Source: Adineta ricciae (lineage: Eukaryota; Rotifera; Eurotatoria; Adinetida; Adinetidae). From it: 64,000 bases of DNA. The translations under genes and the position numbers were made by a program. The stretch's first letter is position 1; the number at the start of each line of letters is the position of its first letter. Below the pieces are notes generated by a model that worked only from the letters and a program-made list of their open reading frames with translations, was not told the origin of the DNA and ran no database searches. The stretch lies in the NCBI GenBank assembly GCA_905250025.1, contig CAJNOJ010000441.1:1-64000 (forward strand). Direction: 5' to 3'. Positions 12,010 through 23,117 of this stretch are shown one piece after another.

Positions 12010-14340
12010 GATTTTTAATACTGGAGTAAAAAATGTTTTATTTTTCATATATATTTTTATTCTTTTTATTCTCATAAAACAAAGTTGAAGAAATTAAAGA
12101 AATATTATAGAGTAAAATATGTTCTATCTATTAACTGTGAAATGAAACTAAATGAAAAAAGCCAGGATATTCATTTCATAAGGAAAAACTAATGATAATA
12201 ATTTATACAAGAATAAATTGCTTATTTATAGAAATATTTTTTTTGATACAGCTCTCTTTAATGAGAAAATATTCTAATATCCGTGATGTTGGGAAAACAT
12301 ATTTACACCATAATGAAGAACTGAGAGTTCAATCTTTTTCATCTGTTTCCTTCTTGTATTACTAAATCAAATGCAGTTTCCACAAATGAAAATACGTGAA
12401 AAATCCAAGTTTAAATAGAATATTTTATGTTAAAATATCTTGTTCTCCAAGTTGCAAAAACTTCTAAAAATAAAATAATCTTTTGAACTTCAGCCATTGA
12501 GTTGTTTTCTTATTAAATACTTGCAGATTTTCAGTAACTTATCGATTAACAAAATAAAACTAAAAATATTCTAAATCTGATTTATAAAATAAAGAAAACA
12601 AATTGAATAATCTTAAATTTCCTAGGACAATGCTTCCAGTCTGCAGGTCCGAACGGAAAGCACCCCTTTTCCTATTCACCACCAATGATCCCCAGAGAAA
12701 AATGGCCAAAATGTGAAAGAAGTGTTCCAGACCAGACTTCACTGGATTCGACTTCGCGAAAGTTTCAAACAAATGACACACGGCTTTTCTTTAAAATCCT
12801 ATTGGTAGTATGAATTCGATATAATCCCTCGTATCCTTTCTGGAACTGATATGAAAAGAAGGAGACGAAAACAGAATAAACTCTCCGAACATTTCCGAAT
12901 TATTTCAGACTTTTCCATGATATGCCGGCAATTATGATCGCTTTTTAAAAATATAAACATCTGGAATCGGACACATGTATCCCACTCCTTCTCAGCATAG
13001 CCCATCAGTACTTATAGAATCCATAAAATTTCGACCAAACTATGTGATACATTGGAAAAAATGAAAATTGCATCGTCAGAATGACACAGAATTAAAATCC
13101 AACTTTATGGTGATCTATATTTTTTATGTCACCTGTTTTATAAGAAATTAATTTCTTAATGAATTTTTGAGAAGATTGAAATCAGATTAATAATCGGCTC
13201 AAAAATTCAGAAATAGAACGTTTGCATTTTTTTCAGGATTAATAATGTGATTTTAATCCACCAAAAAATCTTTTTGAATGCTGACTGACACAATGAAAAT
13301 GTTTTTCTTTGGTGACAACAAGCTTTGTCGTATATTTTCAGAGTGATTAAGAATGAATTATTTTGTCGGAAAATTAATAATGACGAAAAGTTTGGAAGTT
13401 TCAGATAATACATAATTGGAAGATGGATTTTAGATAGGGAAGTTTCCTATGGGTTCTACGGTTCTGAATAATGTTTGCAATTTGAATCCGAATAGTTCGA
13501 TAGTTTTCTATCAAGATCTGATGGAAAGTGATTGGGAATTGTTACATGACTTCTACTCTAAAGATCTGTTTCGGTAAAATAGTCGCTATTTTAGTATGGA
13601 TTATTTTTATTTCTAGTTGTTTCTTGATAATCAATATACATAAAATATTTAACTTTAAAACTCTTTTATCATTTTATTTTCTCATGATATCTTTGGGATA
13701 TTATATAGTACAACAATCTTAAGAAACAGATTCTATTCTCATATATCTGACTATATATACGAAAAATATCTAAGATTGAAAATGTTAATGGATGTCATAA
13801 TACTATGCGATTATAAAATATATTCTGATAGCAGTCTAAGAAAAATTAAGAATATATATTGAATATTGGTTATAAAATGATAAGATATTGTTTTCAAAGT
13901 AATTTAAATATAAAGAGCAGAAAAAAATCATTTACGAAATGTTACTACCTATTAATAGTTGTAAATATTTATTTAGTTGTTTTTGATTATTTAATAGTGA
14001 TGTTTTATAATTTCTATATGCAAGAAAATCCTAAAAGATGAAAAGATTCAAAACAAAGAAGAAGGTGACTTGTTGAAATGAATCAATTTTAATTTAGCTT
14101 AAATTCTAATTAATTTTTCTTGAGTTTATTTAATATGAACATGTGGATTAACACGCTCTTCTTCATTTTTAAATAAAAGAAAATAAATAGAAATTCTTTT
14201 GGGAATTAAGCTACAGGAAATATTTGTTTGGCTCTATTTCCTGAATTATCATAAAAAGTGAAATAAGAAAAAAAATACTTGAAGACGTTTCTGGTTTATT
14301 TATTTGTTCTTGAAGAAATTTTTCATCTTTTACATCAATT
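12010..14340. other. No gene firmly supported; one possible signal-anchor exon
   Basis: Mostly AT-rich sequence. At 13546-13722 (+) a frame starting MTSTLKICFGK runs into a single strong hydrophobic segment (IVAILVWIIFISSCFLIINI), the shape of a type II membrane signal anchor, but no downstream exon could be joined. Frames at 12560-13005 (minus) and 13859-14041 (+) have no recognisable features. Confidence 0.25.
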
Positions 14341-14341
14341 T

Positions 14342-16282
14342 TTAACTCTTTGAGTCCTGGCGACGTATATATATATCCGAAGGCATTTATTGTAAAAAGG
14401 TGTTCTCAGTACATTTTTTAATTATTTAGAACATTTGTTTGTCTTTTATCAGGTGATGCTAGACAAGCATCGTCATTCGTTGTTTCATATATGCATGCTT
14501 TCTTTTGTTCTTTTGTTTATATTGATCATGAAAAATTCTTTCTACAAAGCTCTGTCCTATATACAGAATCTAGTAAGTTCTTTTCATTTCGAAATGGTGG
14601 GATATATAATACACAAATCATTCGAAAAGTAAAAGATAAGTGTAAGAATACATTGAATACATTCTTATTTGGCTAATAATCATTTATTTAACGATCAACC
14701 TTATATACTTTCACAACGACAACTTCAAGGAAATGATGCTTGAATGAGGAAGAAATTGGAAAAACTATGGATAACTCTGGATCTGACCTGTCGTCAGAAG
14801 ATGAACTTTTACAACTTTTGATTATATGACTATTGGTTCTGATGATGAAGAGTCTGCAGAAGAATGTCAGTGGCACTGTAGGACATTCACTCTAACGTAA
14901 TTTCAGTTCATTCCTCAACTTGGCTTACAAAAATACAATTTCACATGTTGAGAGAACAACATTTGATCATCTTCAATTATTTTTTGATGAGGTTATAATG
15001 CAGCACATAGTTGATGAAGTCAATCGTTATTATCTACTGAATCAAATAGGTGAACGACAACATATGTCAAACTGGCAAAATGTGACTGTTATTGAAATGT
15101 GCACATTTCTTGCGATCACAATGTTTACTGGGTTTATTGGTAAAAGTAGGATTCGAGACTACTGGAGCACTGATCCGTTGCTAGCTACACACCATCTTTG
15201 GTCAGTATTTTACACGAAATCGGTATCAAGACATTCTACACTATATATACTTTACAAATAATCGTGATATCTTCAAAACTAATCGACTTGAGAAAGTCAA
15301 ATCAATCATAGATGACTTCAGGCGAAAGTTTACAAACTGTATGAACTCTTCACAGAGCCTTTGTATCGATGAAAGCTTGGTCTTATGGAGAGGAAGATTC
15401 TGATTCAAGCAGTATATCCCATTCAAGCGTCATCGATTCCGAATAAAATTATTTCAGCTTCTTCATTGTGAACCTAAATTCATCCTCAACTACATCATTT
15501 ACATAGGATCGAGTGGATCAATCGTTAATGAACTCATGCGTCGATATCCGAATGAAGGGCACCATTTTTACGTTGGCAACTGGTGTACAAGTCCAGCTCC
15601 TTTTGAACTCTTACAACGTAATAAAATGGGTGCATGTGGTTCAGTTCGTAAAAATAGATCCACAAACTGGAGTAGAAATTCAGAACCCTGTTTGCATTAT
15701 TGACCACACCAAATATACGGGTGCAGTGGACCATGTTGATATATACAGAGGTCATTTTCAGAATGCTCACGAAAACTCAGTAGAATGGTACAAGAAGCTT
15801 TTTTCCATTTATTGCATATGGCAATAATATATAATGCATCTGTAATTTACAAACTGCAGAACAGTACTTCGTATCGTCTATCTGACTTTCGTCTTGAAAT
15901 AATTAGAGGAATCCTCGCAGAATACAGATCGTAAAGATCAACCGCAATGGAAGACCATTGACAAGAGAATATCCTCTTCGTTTAAGTGCTCGCCAATTCC
16001 TTTTACCTATTCTACAAATATCACAATCCAAGCAGTCTCAAAGAAAAATGCATCGTTTGCACATCGCACAGTATTCGACATGATACACGATATTTGCGCC
16101 CTGACTGTGATGCTTCTCTATGTATTCCCGATTTCTTGAAAGATTATCAAATAAAAATGAGCTACTAATAGATTTTTAGTATCAAAAATACTTTCTTTTC
16201 TAAAAAAATAAAGATTATATTGCAAAACTTCTTATAAGAAATTCGATTTTTGTCGAAAAAAAACCGAGATTCAAAGGTTTAA
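14342..16282 (+). mobile_element. Decayed piggyBac-type DNA transposon
   Basis: The element is bounded by TTAA at both ends (14342-14345 and 16279-16282). Terminal inverted repeats read ACTCTTTGAGTCCTGG on the left and the inverse of ACCTTTGAATCTCGG on the right. TTAA target sites and a short CCTTTG-type terminus are hallmarks of the piggyBac superfamily. The inside carries a broken DDE transposase gene. At 1.94 kb it is close to the size of an autonomous element. Confidence 0.85.
14768..16168 (+). pseudogene. piggyBac transposase, disabled by frameshifts
   Basis: Pieces of a DDE_Tnp_1_7 transposase lie in at least three frames. An acidic N-terminal part (MDNSGSDLSSEDELLQ..) at 14768 is followed by the first core block at 14920-15261 (..TFDHLQLFFDEVIMQHIV..MFTGFIGKSRIRDYWSTDPLL), then CIDESLVLWRGR near 15363, where the Asp is the expected first catalytic residue. 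HHFYVGNWCTSP near 15560 has Gly where family members carry the second catalytic Asp (usually D-N-x-x-T/S-S/G). The C-terminal Cys-rich finger at 15986-16168 (CIVCTSHSIRHDTRYLRPDC) has lost some cysteines. Frame changes between 15261 and 15513 and again before 15986, an in-frame stop after RGRF, and the missing Asp show that it is dead. The whole coding region is contained between the element's inverted repeats. Confidence 0.85.
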
Positions 16283-16319
16283 ATGATATTAATGCAAATA
16301 AAAAAATTTCTATTCAAGA

Positions 16320-16830
16320 ATCAAACAAATTTATTGCTGAGTTAATATCAAATTCACAACAGCGAGAAAAATGCACCACCGCGTGCAGTGACAGAACACG
16401 AGGAAGAAAGAAGAACAACAGAAGAAAAACAATTCATTACTTGCTTCTGGAATAATGATATTGAATGTATTTCGATCGTTGATACTTGACGCAAATTCAA
16501 GCGTAACACCGATGCGATCGTCCTTGATAACGACGATCGCTTTTCACCCTTCATCTCTCAGTGTAATCTCTCCATGAATTATAGTTGCTGATGGAGATGG
16601 TGGAACGGTTGTAACTCTTCGACCTAAACGTAAACGAATAGCAGTTGAATCAGCACCAGTGTTTTGCCGGTAATCAAATTCCATCGAAACATCACCATCT
16701 TCTCAAAAAAAATATTACTACACTGCGCCTTGTATTTTACTCTTTTATCAACACCAGAAGCTCTGCTCCTTGATGGAATAGCAGTCCTAACATATCTTCC
16801 ATGAGAATATCGCTTAACGTTGGCCATTTT
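16320..16830 (-). CDS. Unrecognised, possibly spliced small gene
   Basis: On the minus strand a frame starts at 16827 (MANVKRYSHGRYVRTAIPSR), and a second frame shortly downstream reads FDYRQNTGADSTAIRLRLGR then VTTVPPSPSATIIHGEITLR. One stop codon interrupts the latter before it continues (IVVIKDDRIGVTLEFASSIN). Codon use and composition look more protein-like than the surroundings, but no domain was recognised and no splice junctions were secured. It could be a decayed gene. Confidence 0.2.
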
Positions 16831-17033
16831 CTTTCAAAAACTAATGTAAATGAAATTACTCTTTCCTCTATTCTTATAAGATAAAAATTTTCTTTTCTTT
16901 TCCTCCATCCAAAGAAAAAAGACAAAATGACCTTAGAACATGATTGATACACCCTTCCAACTAGACAATACAAAGGATAACAAGAATAAATTCCTTTAAC
17001 CAATAATCTTTGTTAATCATATTAGAATTCAAA

Positions 17034-17075
17034 CCATCTGATGAGACTGTGGAAATCAGTCGAAACCGATTATGG
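17034..17075 (+). ncRNA. Hammerhead-ribozyme-like motif
   Basis: Stem I strands CCAU (17034-17037) and AUGG (17072-17075) pair perfectly. The conserved CUGAUGA follows at 17038-17044. Stem II GACUG/CAGUC (17045-17049 with 17057-17061) is perfect with a 7-nt loop, and GAAA follows at 17062-17065. The minimal stem III would be C66 with A69 around CG, a mismatch where active versions have C-G, and the cleavage triplet would be AUU instead of GUC. The layout matches the short hammerheads known from Penelope-like elements and retrozymes. The C-A mismatch suggests a weakened or decayed copy. Confidence 0.5.
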
Positions 17076-17111
17076 CAGCCAATCTTACCCACACTCACAC
17101 CCTCGTTTTAT

Positions 17112-17310
17112 TTTCAGTTACAGATGATTGCGTTTTTTTCTGCCCACTCACAAAATGGAGAAACACACAATAGTACACGTATAGACGAAGGATAAAAGAT
17201 ACGTCATTGTATTCTATTTTTAGTTATAGGTGACGAAGTTTTTTCTCTTCCCACATACGAAATGGAGAACCACGCAATGGTATGCGTATATAAAGGAGAT
17301 AATGCTTGCA
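17112..17310 (+). promoter_or_regulatory. Tandemly duplicated promoter region with TATA box
   Basis: Two diverged copies, about 105 bp apart, begin TTTTCAGTTACAG / TTTTTAGTTATAG and share a central block (AAATGGAGAAmCACrCAATrG). In the downstream copy the block ends with TATATAAAG (17287-17295), about 95 bp before the ATG of the secreted protein gene. In the upstream copy the same place reads GTATAGACGAAGG, so only the second copy keeps a good TATA box. Confidence 0.6.
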
Positions 17311-17389
17311 CGCTATTCATTATTCAGTAAAGAGATATTTTTCGTTATATTAAGTATCTATTAAGATATTAGACATATTCTATCATACA

Positions 17390-17761
17390 ATGCAAAATCA
17401 AACAATGTTGATGATCGTTCTCATCTGGATCTTAGCCAGTATTTATTATTGTAATGGTGCTACATGCACATGCCAATGTTGCAGTGGTAATGGTTGTACG
17501 CCCCCATCGTTAGGTTCAATTACGATCTCATCGTGTGGCTCATCAGGTTGTCAGTCAGCATGTCAAAGCAACTATCCAACTCAATGTACAAATGGTATAG
17601 GCTCAACCAGCTACCAATGTAGCGGCAGTGATAGTAGTAGTAGTAGCAGCAGCAGCGGTAATGGAGATTTTAATTGGATGCCTCCAGAAAATAGCTTTAA
17701 CTGGGATTTTTTCAAAAATCAAGTGCGTGCCAAGCGTCTCAAGGACCGAAAACAAATTTGA
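17390..17761 (+). CDS. Small secreted cysteine-rich protein (123 aa)
   Basis: The product starts with a clear signal peptide (MLMIVLIWILASIYYC, cleavage likely after NG-A near residue 24). A domain with ten cysteines follows, opening with a C-x-C-x-C-C cluster (CTCQCC), then a Ser-rich spacer and a polar tail ending in a basic stretch (VRAKRLKDRKQI). The even cysteine number and the extracellular signal suggest a disulfide-stabilised secreted peptide. It is a single exon with a TATA box at 17287-17295 and an AATAAA signal at about 17895. No named family was recognised; defence peptide, structural or digestive roles are all possible. The tail KRLKDRK could be a proteolytic processing site, which is inference. 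Confidence 0.75.
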   Translation: MQNQTMLMIVLIWILASIYYCNGATCTCQCCSGNGCTPPSLGSITISSCGSSGCQSACQSNYPTQCTNGIGSTSYQCSGSDSSSSSSSSGNGDFNWMPPENSFNWDFFKNQVRAKRLKDRKQI

Positions 17762-17899
17762 AGAAAAAACTTTTAAAATTGTTTGATTTTATTGGACAAA
17801 CGTGCTTTTTTAGTATTTTCACTTATTGTCTCTTTTTTCTCTAATTGATGTTTTTCTGTCTGTGTAAAGGATATTATCTTGCTGTGATACAGATGAATA

Positions 17900-18740
17900 A
17901 AGATAATACGACTGGATTCAAAAAGCTGTAAGCGCAGTTTCTACGAGATTAGAAATGTGAAACAGGATAAATCTGTTGCGATTGTTAGAACAGAGATTTA
18001 TTAACATATATGCCACAATTGATTTGGAAAGTTAGTTGAGATTTGAATGCGTAAAAATGAAATAGAAAGAAAATAGAGAAAAATAAATGCGAAAACCTAG
18101 GATAGAAATCCGAATGTTACATGTACTTCAAAGAGTAAAGACGATAACAAATTTGTTTTAATGAATCTTTCTAAAATAAATCATCGTTGAGCGCACCAAG
18201 GAACTGCCTCTTAGACCCCGCGGGTGCCCTCTTTTTGTCGCATAAGACAAGGTGACGAGTTAGTTCCACAGACTGATACAAAAATAGTGGTTGACGCCTT
18301 TCGTTTCACGTGAAATAGTTGATCATTCTCCTTGAACAGATGTGTTCAAGCTATGAATCGAACATGAATTCGTAGACATGCTTTCTTAACGTTCTCATAG
18401 CTGCTAGGTTATCTCCAACAACAGTTGAAAATGTAAATTTATTCAGAATATCATTGATCATAAGATCATTGAGTTACAGTTCATTTAAATTGTCGATAAT
18501 TGGCCGGGGAAAGTTCTCTGCCTTGGCAGGATTCTCGAATGAACCAAATATTCTGATATATTCCATGTGTATTACAAAATATTTTTGCTGCTACAAACTA
18601 GGTTTATATCATATTGACATAATCTTTGTAGTATTACGTATAAGAAACGCAAAAAGAGAGTACATATTCGACAAAAGCAATTCATTCTACTTCCACTCAG
18701 ATCGATTCAATATTTTCTCACTCATTAAAACTCTTTTCTT
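17900..18740. other. No gene supported
   Basis: AT-rich sequence with a GC-richer island at about 18190-18260 (CCCCGCGGGTGCCCTC). A 99-codon frame at 18454-18753 (+) shows no domain and partly overlaps the decayed gene on the other strand, so it is treated as chance. Confidence 0.3.
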
Positions 18741-18742
18741 AT

Positions 18743-19900
18743 TTACATTTTGATGAAGATTTTTACCTTTAAGATTCTACTCTCGCATATTGTAACAAGT
18801 TGAATGAAATCAAGCTTCGATCTGTATTTATCTGGTATATCTTCTAGTGTAAAATACATCATATTCATCTTATATCGATCGCGCTTCGATTCTAGCGGGT
18901 TTGCCAATCTGATATCGTCGATGTATAGTTGAATTAAGAAATGATTATCATCCAATCTCGAGTCATGGTAAATATCTCCAATTGAAAACATGAAATCATT
19001 ATCCAATTCAGTTATTGTCTGTTGTTGCTGAATATTTTCGAGAATTTCGTAAGAAAATTGCTGAGAATTAAGCATCAAAGACAAACTATTGTCAATCGAG
19101 ATAAAATAGCCACAGTCAGTGTCGCCAGCAACAGATGATGTGGAAATTTCCAGTGACGGAGCAAACTTGAAATATTCTTCGCAATACTTGGTAAACTGGT
19201 ACTCGTCCTTGGTTATTAACTCGATTCCATTGCAAACATCACCGAATACGAGTTATCATTGATTGAAATTAATACATTTTCTGAGATCAACTTGAGGAAT
19301 CAATGATGGAGACAAATGGCTATTTCCGGAAAAATTGAACGTTTTTTTCTATAATATTTCAATGCGATTAATTAATGAAGCAATATATGTTGAAATAATG
19401 TTTGTTACGTTTTTGGGTAGCAAGAAATCATCACGTAGTTGTAAAATAAACATTAAAAATGACTTTTTAATGTTATTTATTGAACTATCAACTTCTTCAT
19501 TGTGATCGTTCGGGAAATATGATGATACATCAGAGTCATCTGACAAAATTGAATCGGCTTCGTCTTTTGTATTGGTGGATTCATTGCTCTCGTCATCACT
19601 CGCAAGTTCATTTTCAGTTGTAGTGTTGACGTTATTTTGTTGTGAACTATCGCTGGAAATCGGGTCGATATTGTTGTTTTCGTTTGCTGACGCATGGAGT
19701 TCCATTAAATTTTTTCGATATACGTGTGATTTATACGCGGAGTATTTTTTGTACAACACGCCACAAGTGTTATTTAAATCACATTTGATTTCAAAATTTG
19801 GATCACTTTGATGGTAGTGTTTTGTGACGAAACAGTTTTAAGAAACTTTCAAAATTTCTATTCGTTGCGCAAAGTGGGCAGATAAATGACGAGATGAGAC
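18743..19900 (-). pseudogene. Decayed gene of a C2H2-type, transposon-associated protein family
   Basis: Reading the minus strand from 19900, a zinc-finger-like start is seen in one frame (FICPLCATNRNFESFLK) and continues in another (HYHQSDPNFEIKC..YSAYKSHVYRKN), the Cys/Cys...His layout typical of this family. An acidic Ser/Asp linker follows, then FLMFILQLRDDFLLPKN, then after a disrupted stretch YQFTKYCEEYFKFAPSLEIS. Finally a block DDIRLANPLESKRDRYKMN is followed by YFTLEDIPDKYRSKLDFIQL. This last block (NPL-G/E-SK...YFTLGN-x-P-x-KYRS-x-L..IQL) is recurrent in uncharacterised, probably transposon-derived proteins of many animals. Frame changes near 19800 and between 19349 and 19210 disable it. 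The family name is not known to me. Confidence 0.55.
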
Positions 19901-20188
19901 TTTGATACGAAAAATTCTCAGCTGCTACAGAAATTCGTCTTATTTTGTGTATATTAACCAACCGCTTTTTCAATTTACTTGTTTATTTACATGTTCTTTC
20001 TTAAACGACATGGCAAAGAAAAAAGGAATAGCGCCTAATACAAGCCAATGAAATACAGATAAACAAACGCAATTGGATGTTTGCATTATCAAATACTGAT
20101 TTCTAAGATATGCTTAGCGATATAAATGCTGAAATTTAGAATACTTAACTATAGGTTGAAGTATTTGCAAAAATACTAGCGCATACGG

Positions 20189-20455
20189 TTAGCTAATCAA
20201 AACAGACTGACCTGTGATACGTGACAAAATAGAATCATCCTTGATGAACGTTCCACACCATTCAACCATCTGTTTGTAATGGAATATAAAAATGAAAATG
20301 AATGCTATTTCATTTTGGCTGCAGCGTACTTCTTTTATTTCAATTGCTATCACAATGACAAACTGGAAGAATAGCAGTATCGCTATTCTCTCGTATGTAG
20401 ATGGTGTTCTCTTCATTAACGATACTTCAGTTGTGTCTAATACAATATAGAGCAC
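20189..20455 (-). pseudogene. Possible degenerate DDE transposase fragment
   Basis: The minus-strand frame opens IVLDTTEVSLMKRTPSTYER, which resembles the first catalytic-Asp block of IS5/Harbinger-type DDE_Tnp_4 transposases (V-x-D-x-T-E-I/V-x-x-x-R/K-P-S). The expected downstream blocks are not preserved; after about 20 residues the sequence becomes hydrophobic and non-specific. One motif only, so the call is weak. Confidence 0.25.
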
Positions 20456-20479
20456 CGTCTTTTACACAGAACAGAAAGA

Positions 20480-22140
20480 GAAGAGAACAAACAGTGACAG
20501 TACAAGGTAATATTCATAATGCGAACATCAGCAAGGACGCGATGTCATAATTGAAATATCCAAATGATAGCGTATAAGATATAATATGGAGATAGACGTG
20601 TCTGTTGGCACACTGTTCACAAGTCCAATCCATTTATCAATGATAAACACACGAAGACGGAAACGGTGTGATGTTGAGAAGGATTCGATACCGGTCAATT
20701 ATCTAAAAATTTGCAAAACAGCAATACTAGAGAAAAAAGAGGTATTTTTATAAGAAAAAATACCACCGAAACTTTCTCTTCTCTTCTATTTCATTTTATT
20801 AAGCTGTCACTGCTGATGTGCGTTTAATCTAATCACAAAACAAATCAATAGATGGGGATAGCACTTCGTTTTATCTCGAATCTTTATGAGAAATTTTTGT
20901 TAAACGACTTTCACTTAAACCTTCGTACGAAATCGCATTGCTCCAAACGATTTGAAGAGTTTCTTACGAAGAGAAATGTAAATAAAAACTAAAGAGTCGC
21001 TTGAAAAAGCAGATCGTCTTATTTATTTCTAACTATGAATGATAAACTTTCTGCAATGAAAGTGAACACGAGTAAACTTCACCACGGAGGATGATAAACC
21101 TTTCTGTCGAGAACGGCTTCTAAACAATCTTTTTTGTGGACAATAAGAAATCTTTTGATTAAAGCGCAGATTGATCAACTCTTACATGAAGATTAATGAA
21201 CTTCTTGATGGAGAGCATACAAGAATCTCCCCTTGTCCGTAGAATAATGTATCATGGAAAGTAGAAGGATGTACGCATCCAACTAGAAGGTAGCATGATA
21301 AATATAAAAGAGAACGATAACATACCCTTGCTCAAGATGCAGATTATAATCTATCAGGCTTGGTTGAATAACATACTCTCATGTTGGTATGAAAGAACAA
21401 TAAATTCATATATAATTATTATATATCACTTCAACTTTGATAAACCCTAAGTTTCATAAACGATTTGGATACTAAACCTTTGAAGGATTAGTAACATAGA
21501 TATATACCCTTGAAAGGTTTATTGACAAATTTCTTTAGGGCAAGGGTTGATTATTATGCGGATTTTTTTCAGTATAGATGGTAGTGTTGCTCGTGATAGA
21601 CAATTTCGTTCACGGCCACAGTCACGAAAAAGTTTTCTAATCACTTATGATTACGATGACGACATTAATTTGTATAGCGGAATTGAAAATACCAAAAATA
21701 TTTTTTATTGATCCGTAGTGCCCTCTATGCACTGTTGTTGATTGGATGCTTCGTCGATAAAGAAAAACCATTATTGAGCTATACTTAAAAAAATGAGTGC
21801 AGAATAACAAAACCCTTCAAAAGGGTTTTTTAACTTCATAAACACTCTCATATACTCTTATAAAATGACGTATTTTTTCATAAACCTTTTATCTTTATCA
21901 ATACTAGAAGGGGTATACTATACGTTGCACTTTTATAAACACCTTATGGCATATGATAGTGTTTATGAAGTTAAAAAATCCTTTCAAAGGTTTTTGTTAT
22001 ATTACACTCGTTTTCTACAGTGTAGTTCTATTCCGTTGTTTTTTTGTGTTGTTAATAACTGTTGAAAATCTAGTCTAGCGAGAGCTGTTAGATAACCAGT
22101 GGACGTCGATTGCTATACAATATAAGATGTTTATGAAAAA
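20480..22140. other. Non-coding stretch rich in AAACCCTTT-type inverted repeats
   Basis: No gene. Words such as GATAAACCTTT, AAACCCTTCAAAAGGGTTT and CCTTTGAAGG recur in both orientations between 20880 and 22000. Similar GGGTTTATCA / TAAACCC words recur at 49840-50090. This looks like several superposed or decayed foldback elements of one family. Confidence 0.45.
21803..22000. repeat. Foldback element with about 44-bp inverted arms
   Basis: The left arm (21803-21846) AATAACAAAACCCTTC..AACTTCATAAACACT pairs with the right arm (21957-22000) AGTGTTTATGAAGTT..CAAAGGTTTTTGTTAT. The 110-bp centre has no coding sequence. It fits a non-autonomous MITE; the parent family is unknown. Confidence 0.7.
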
Positions 22141-22753
22141 ACAAATGTTGTAGTGATAGGTGAAAGTTTTCACATGCAACCCTCCTCATATCCTCTATCG
22201 TTGGCACACGTACAAAGCTTTTAATCTTCAAGATTCTGAACTGATGTCGACTACTTTCGCTGGCCTATCACGTTTCCTATATATAGATGAAGTTGCTCAC
22301 AAATGTAATTGCGACACATACAAGCGCGTAGGTTCATCGAAAAGATTTCTCGCGATAATTTTCATACTGAAAAGTATATCTTCTGAATGACTGATCTCTA
22401 TGACACACTTTTTGTAGTACACATAATTTCCAGATGAAGTCCAAAGTCACCGCATTTATTATTATTAGCTAACGTGACTATACTTCCCAGAACGTTTCCT
22501 TATGTTTAGGAAAGAGCAGATACGCAATTAGAATCGTTAAGAAATAGTATAGACGGTGAAATTTCATTCAGGTAGTTTTCGTATCGCGTAGACTATGAAT
22601 AGGAAAAAAAGAAATATGTGTTCATACAATATTCCCTTTTCCGAAAGAAAGGGTTATAGCCGCGTTAGAAATCGTTAAAAGTTTGTTTGTCCAAGCCAAT
22701 CAGAAATGAGGATTTCTTAAATCATCTAAATTCACCCTTATCAGCTAGAGATC

Positions 22754-22895
22754 GACTAGTAGATAGGTAATCGAGATCGGGCAATTCGAATCCGGTGTCA
22801 GTGTTTCAGTAGAAAAATTCTGTCCTGTTTTTTTCGGATAAGGGACGAGTTTTGGAAGGAACTTTTTGTAGGCGATAGTATTTGAAGCAGCAACA
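22754..22895 (-). repeat. Dispersed GATTACC-motif repeat, copy 1
   Basis: Read on the minus strand this contains CCGGATTCGAATTGCCCGAT followed by CTCGATTACCTATC, preceded by a GCTGCTTCAAATACTATCGC segment. Both parts recur in the same order and orientation at 29040-29170. The short core alone recurs at 54725, 60745 and 60853. Confidence 0.55.
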
Positions 22896-23117
22896 TGTAG
22901 AACAAAACGAAATAGCTGATTAACGTCCGATTGTTGGATATTCATACTCATCAACATATTGATGAAATTACGATTACGTAAACCGTTATATTACACAAAC
23001 ATCATCTGGTGCTAACCACTCAAAGTAATACTTCGCCCGAAAAATGTTGTTTTGAAGAGTAATATTTTAAACAACAAGTTTTGGCGATTTTCATAGTTTT
23101 AAGCTTTTTTAGACANC

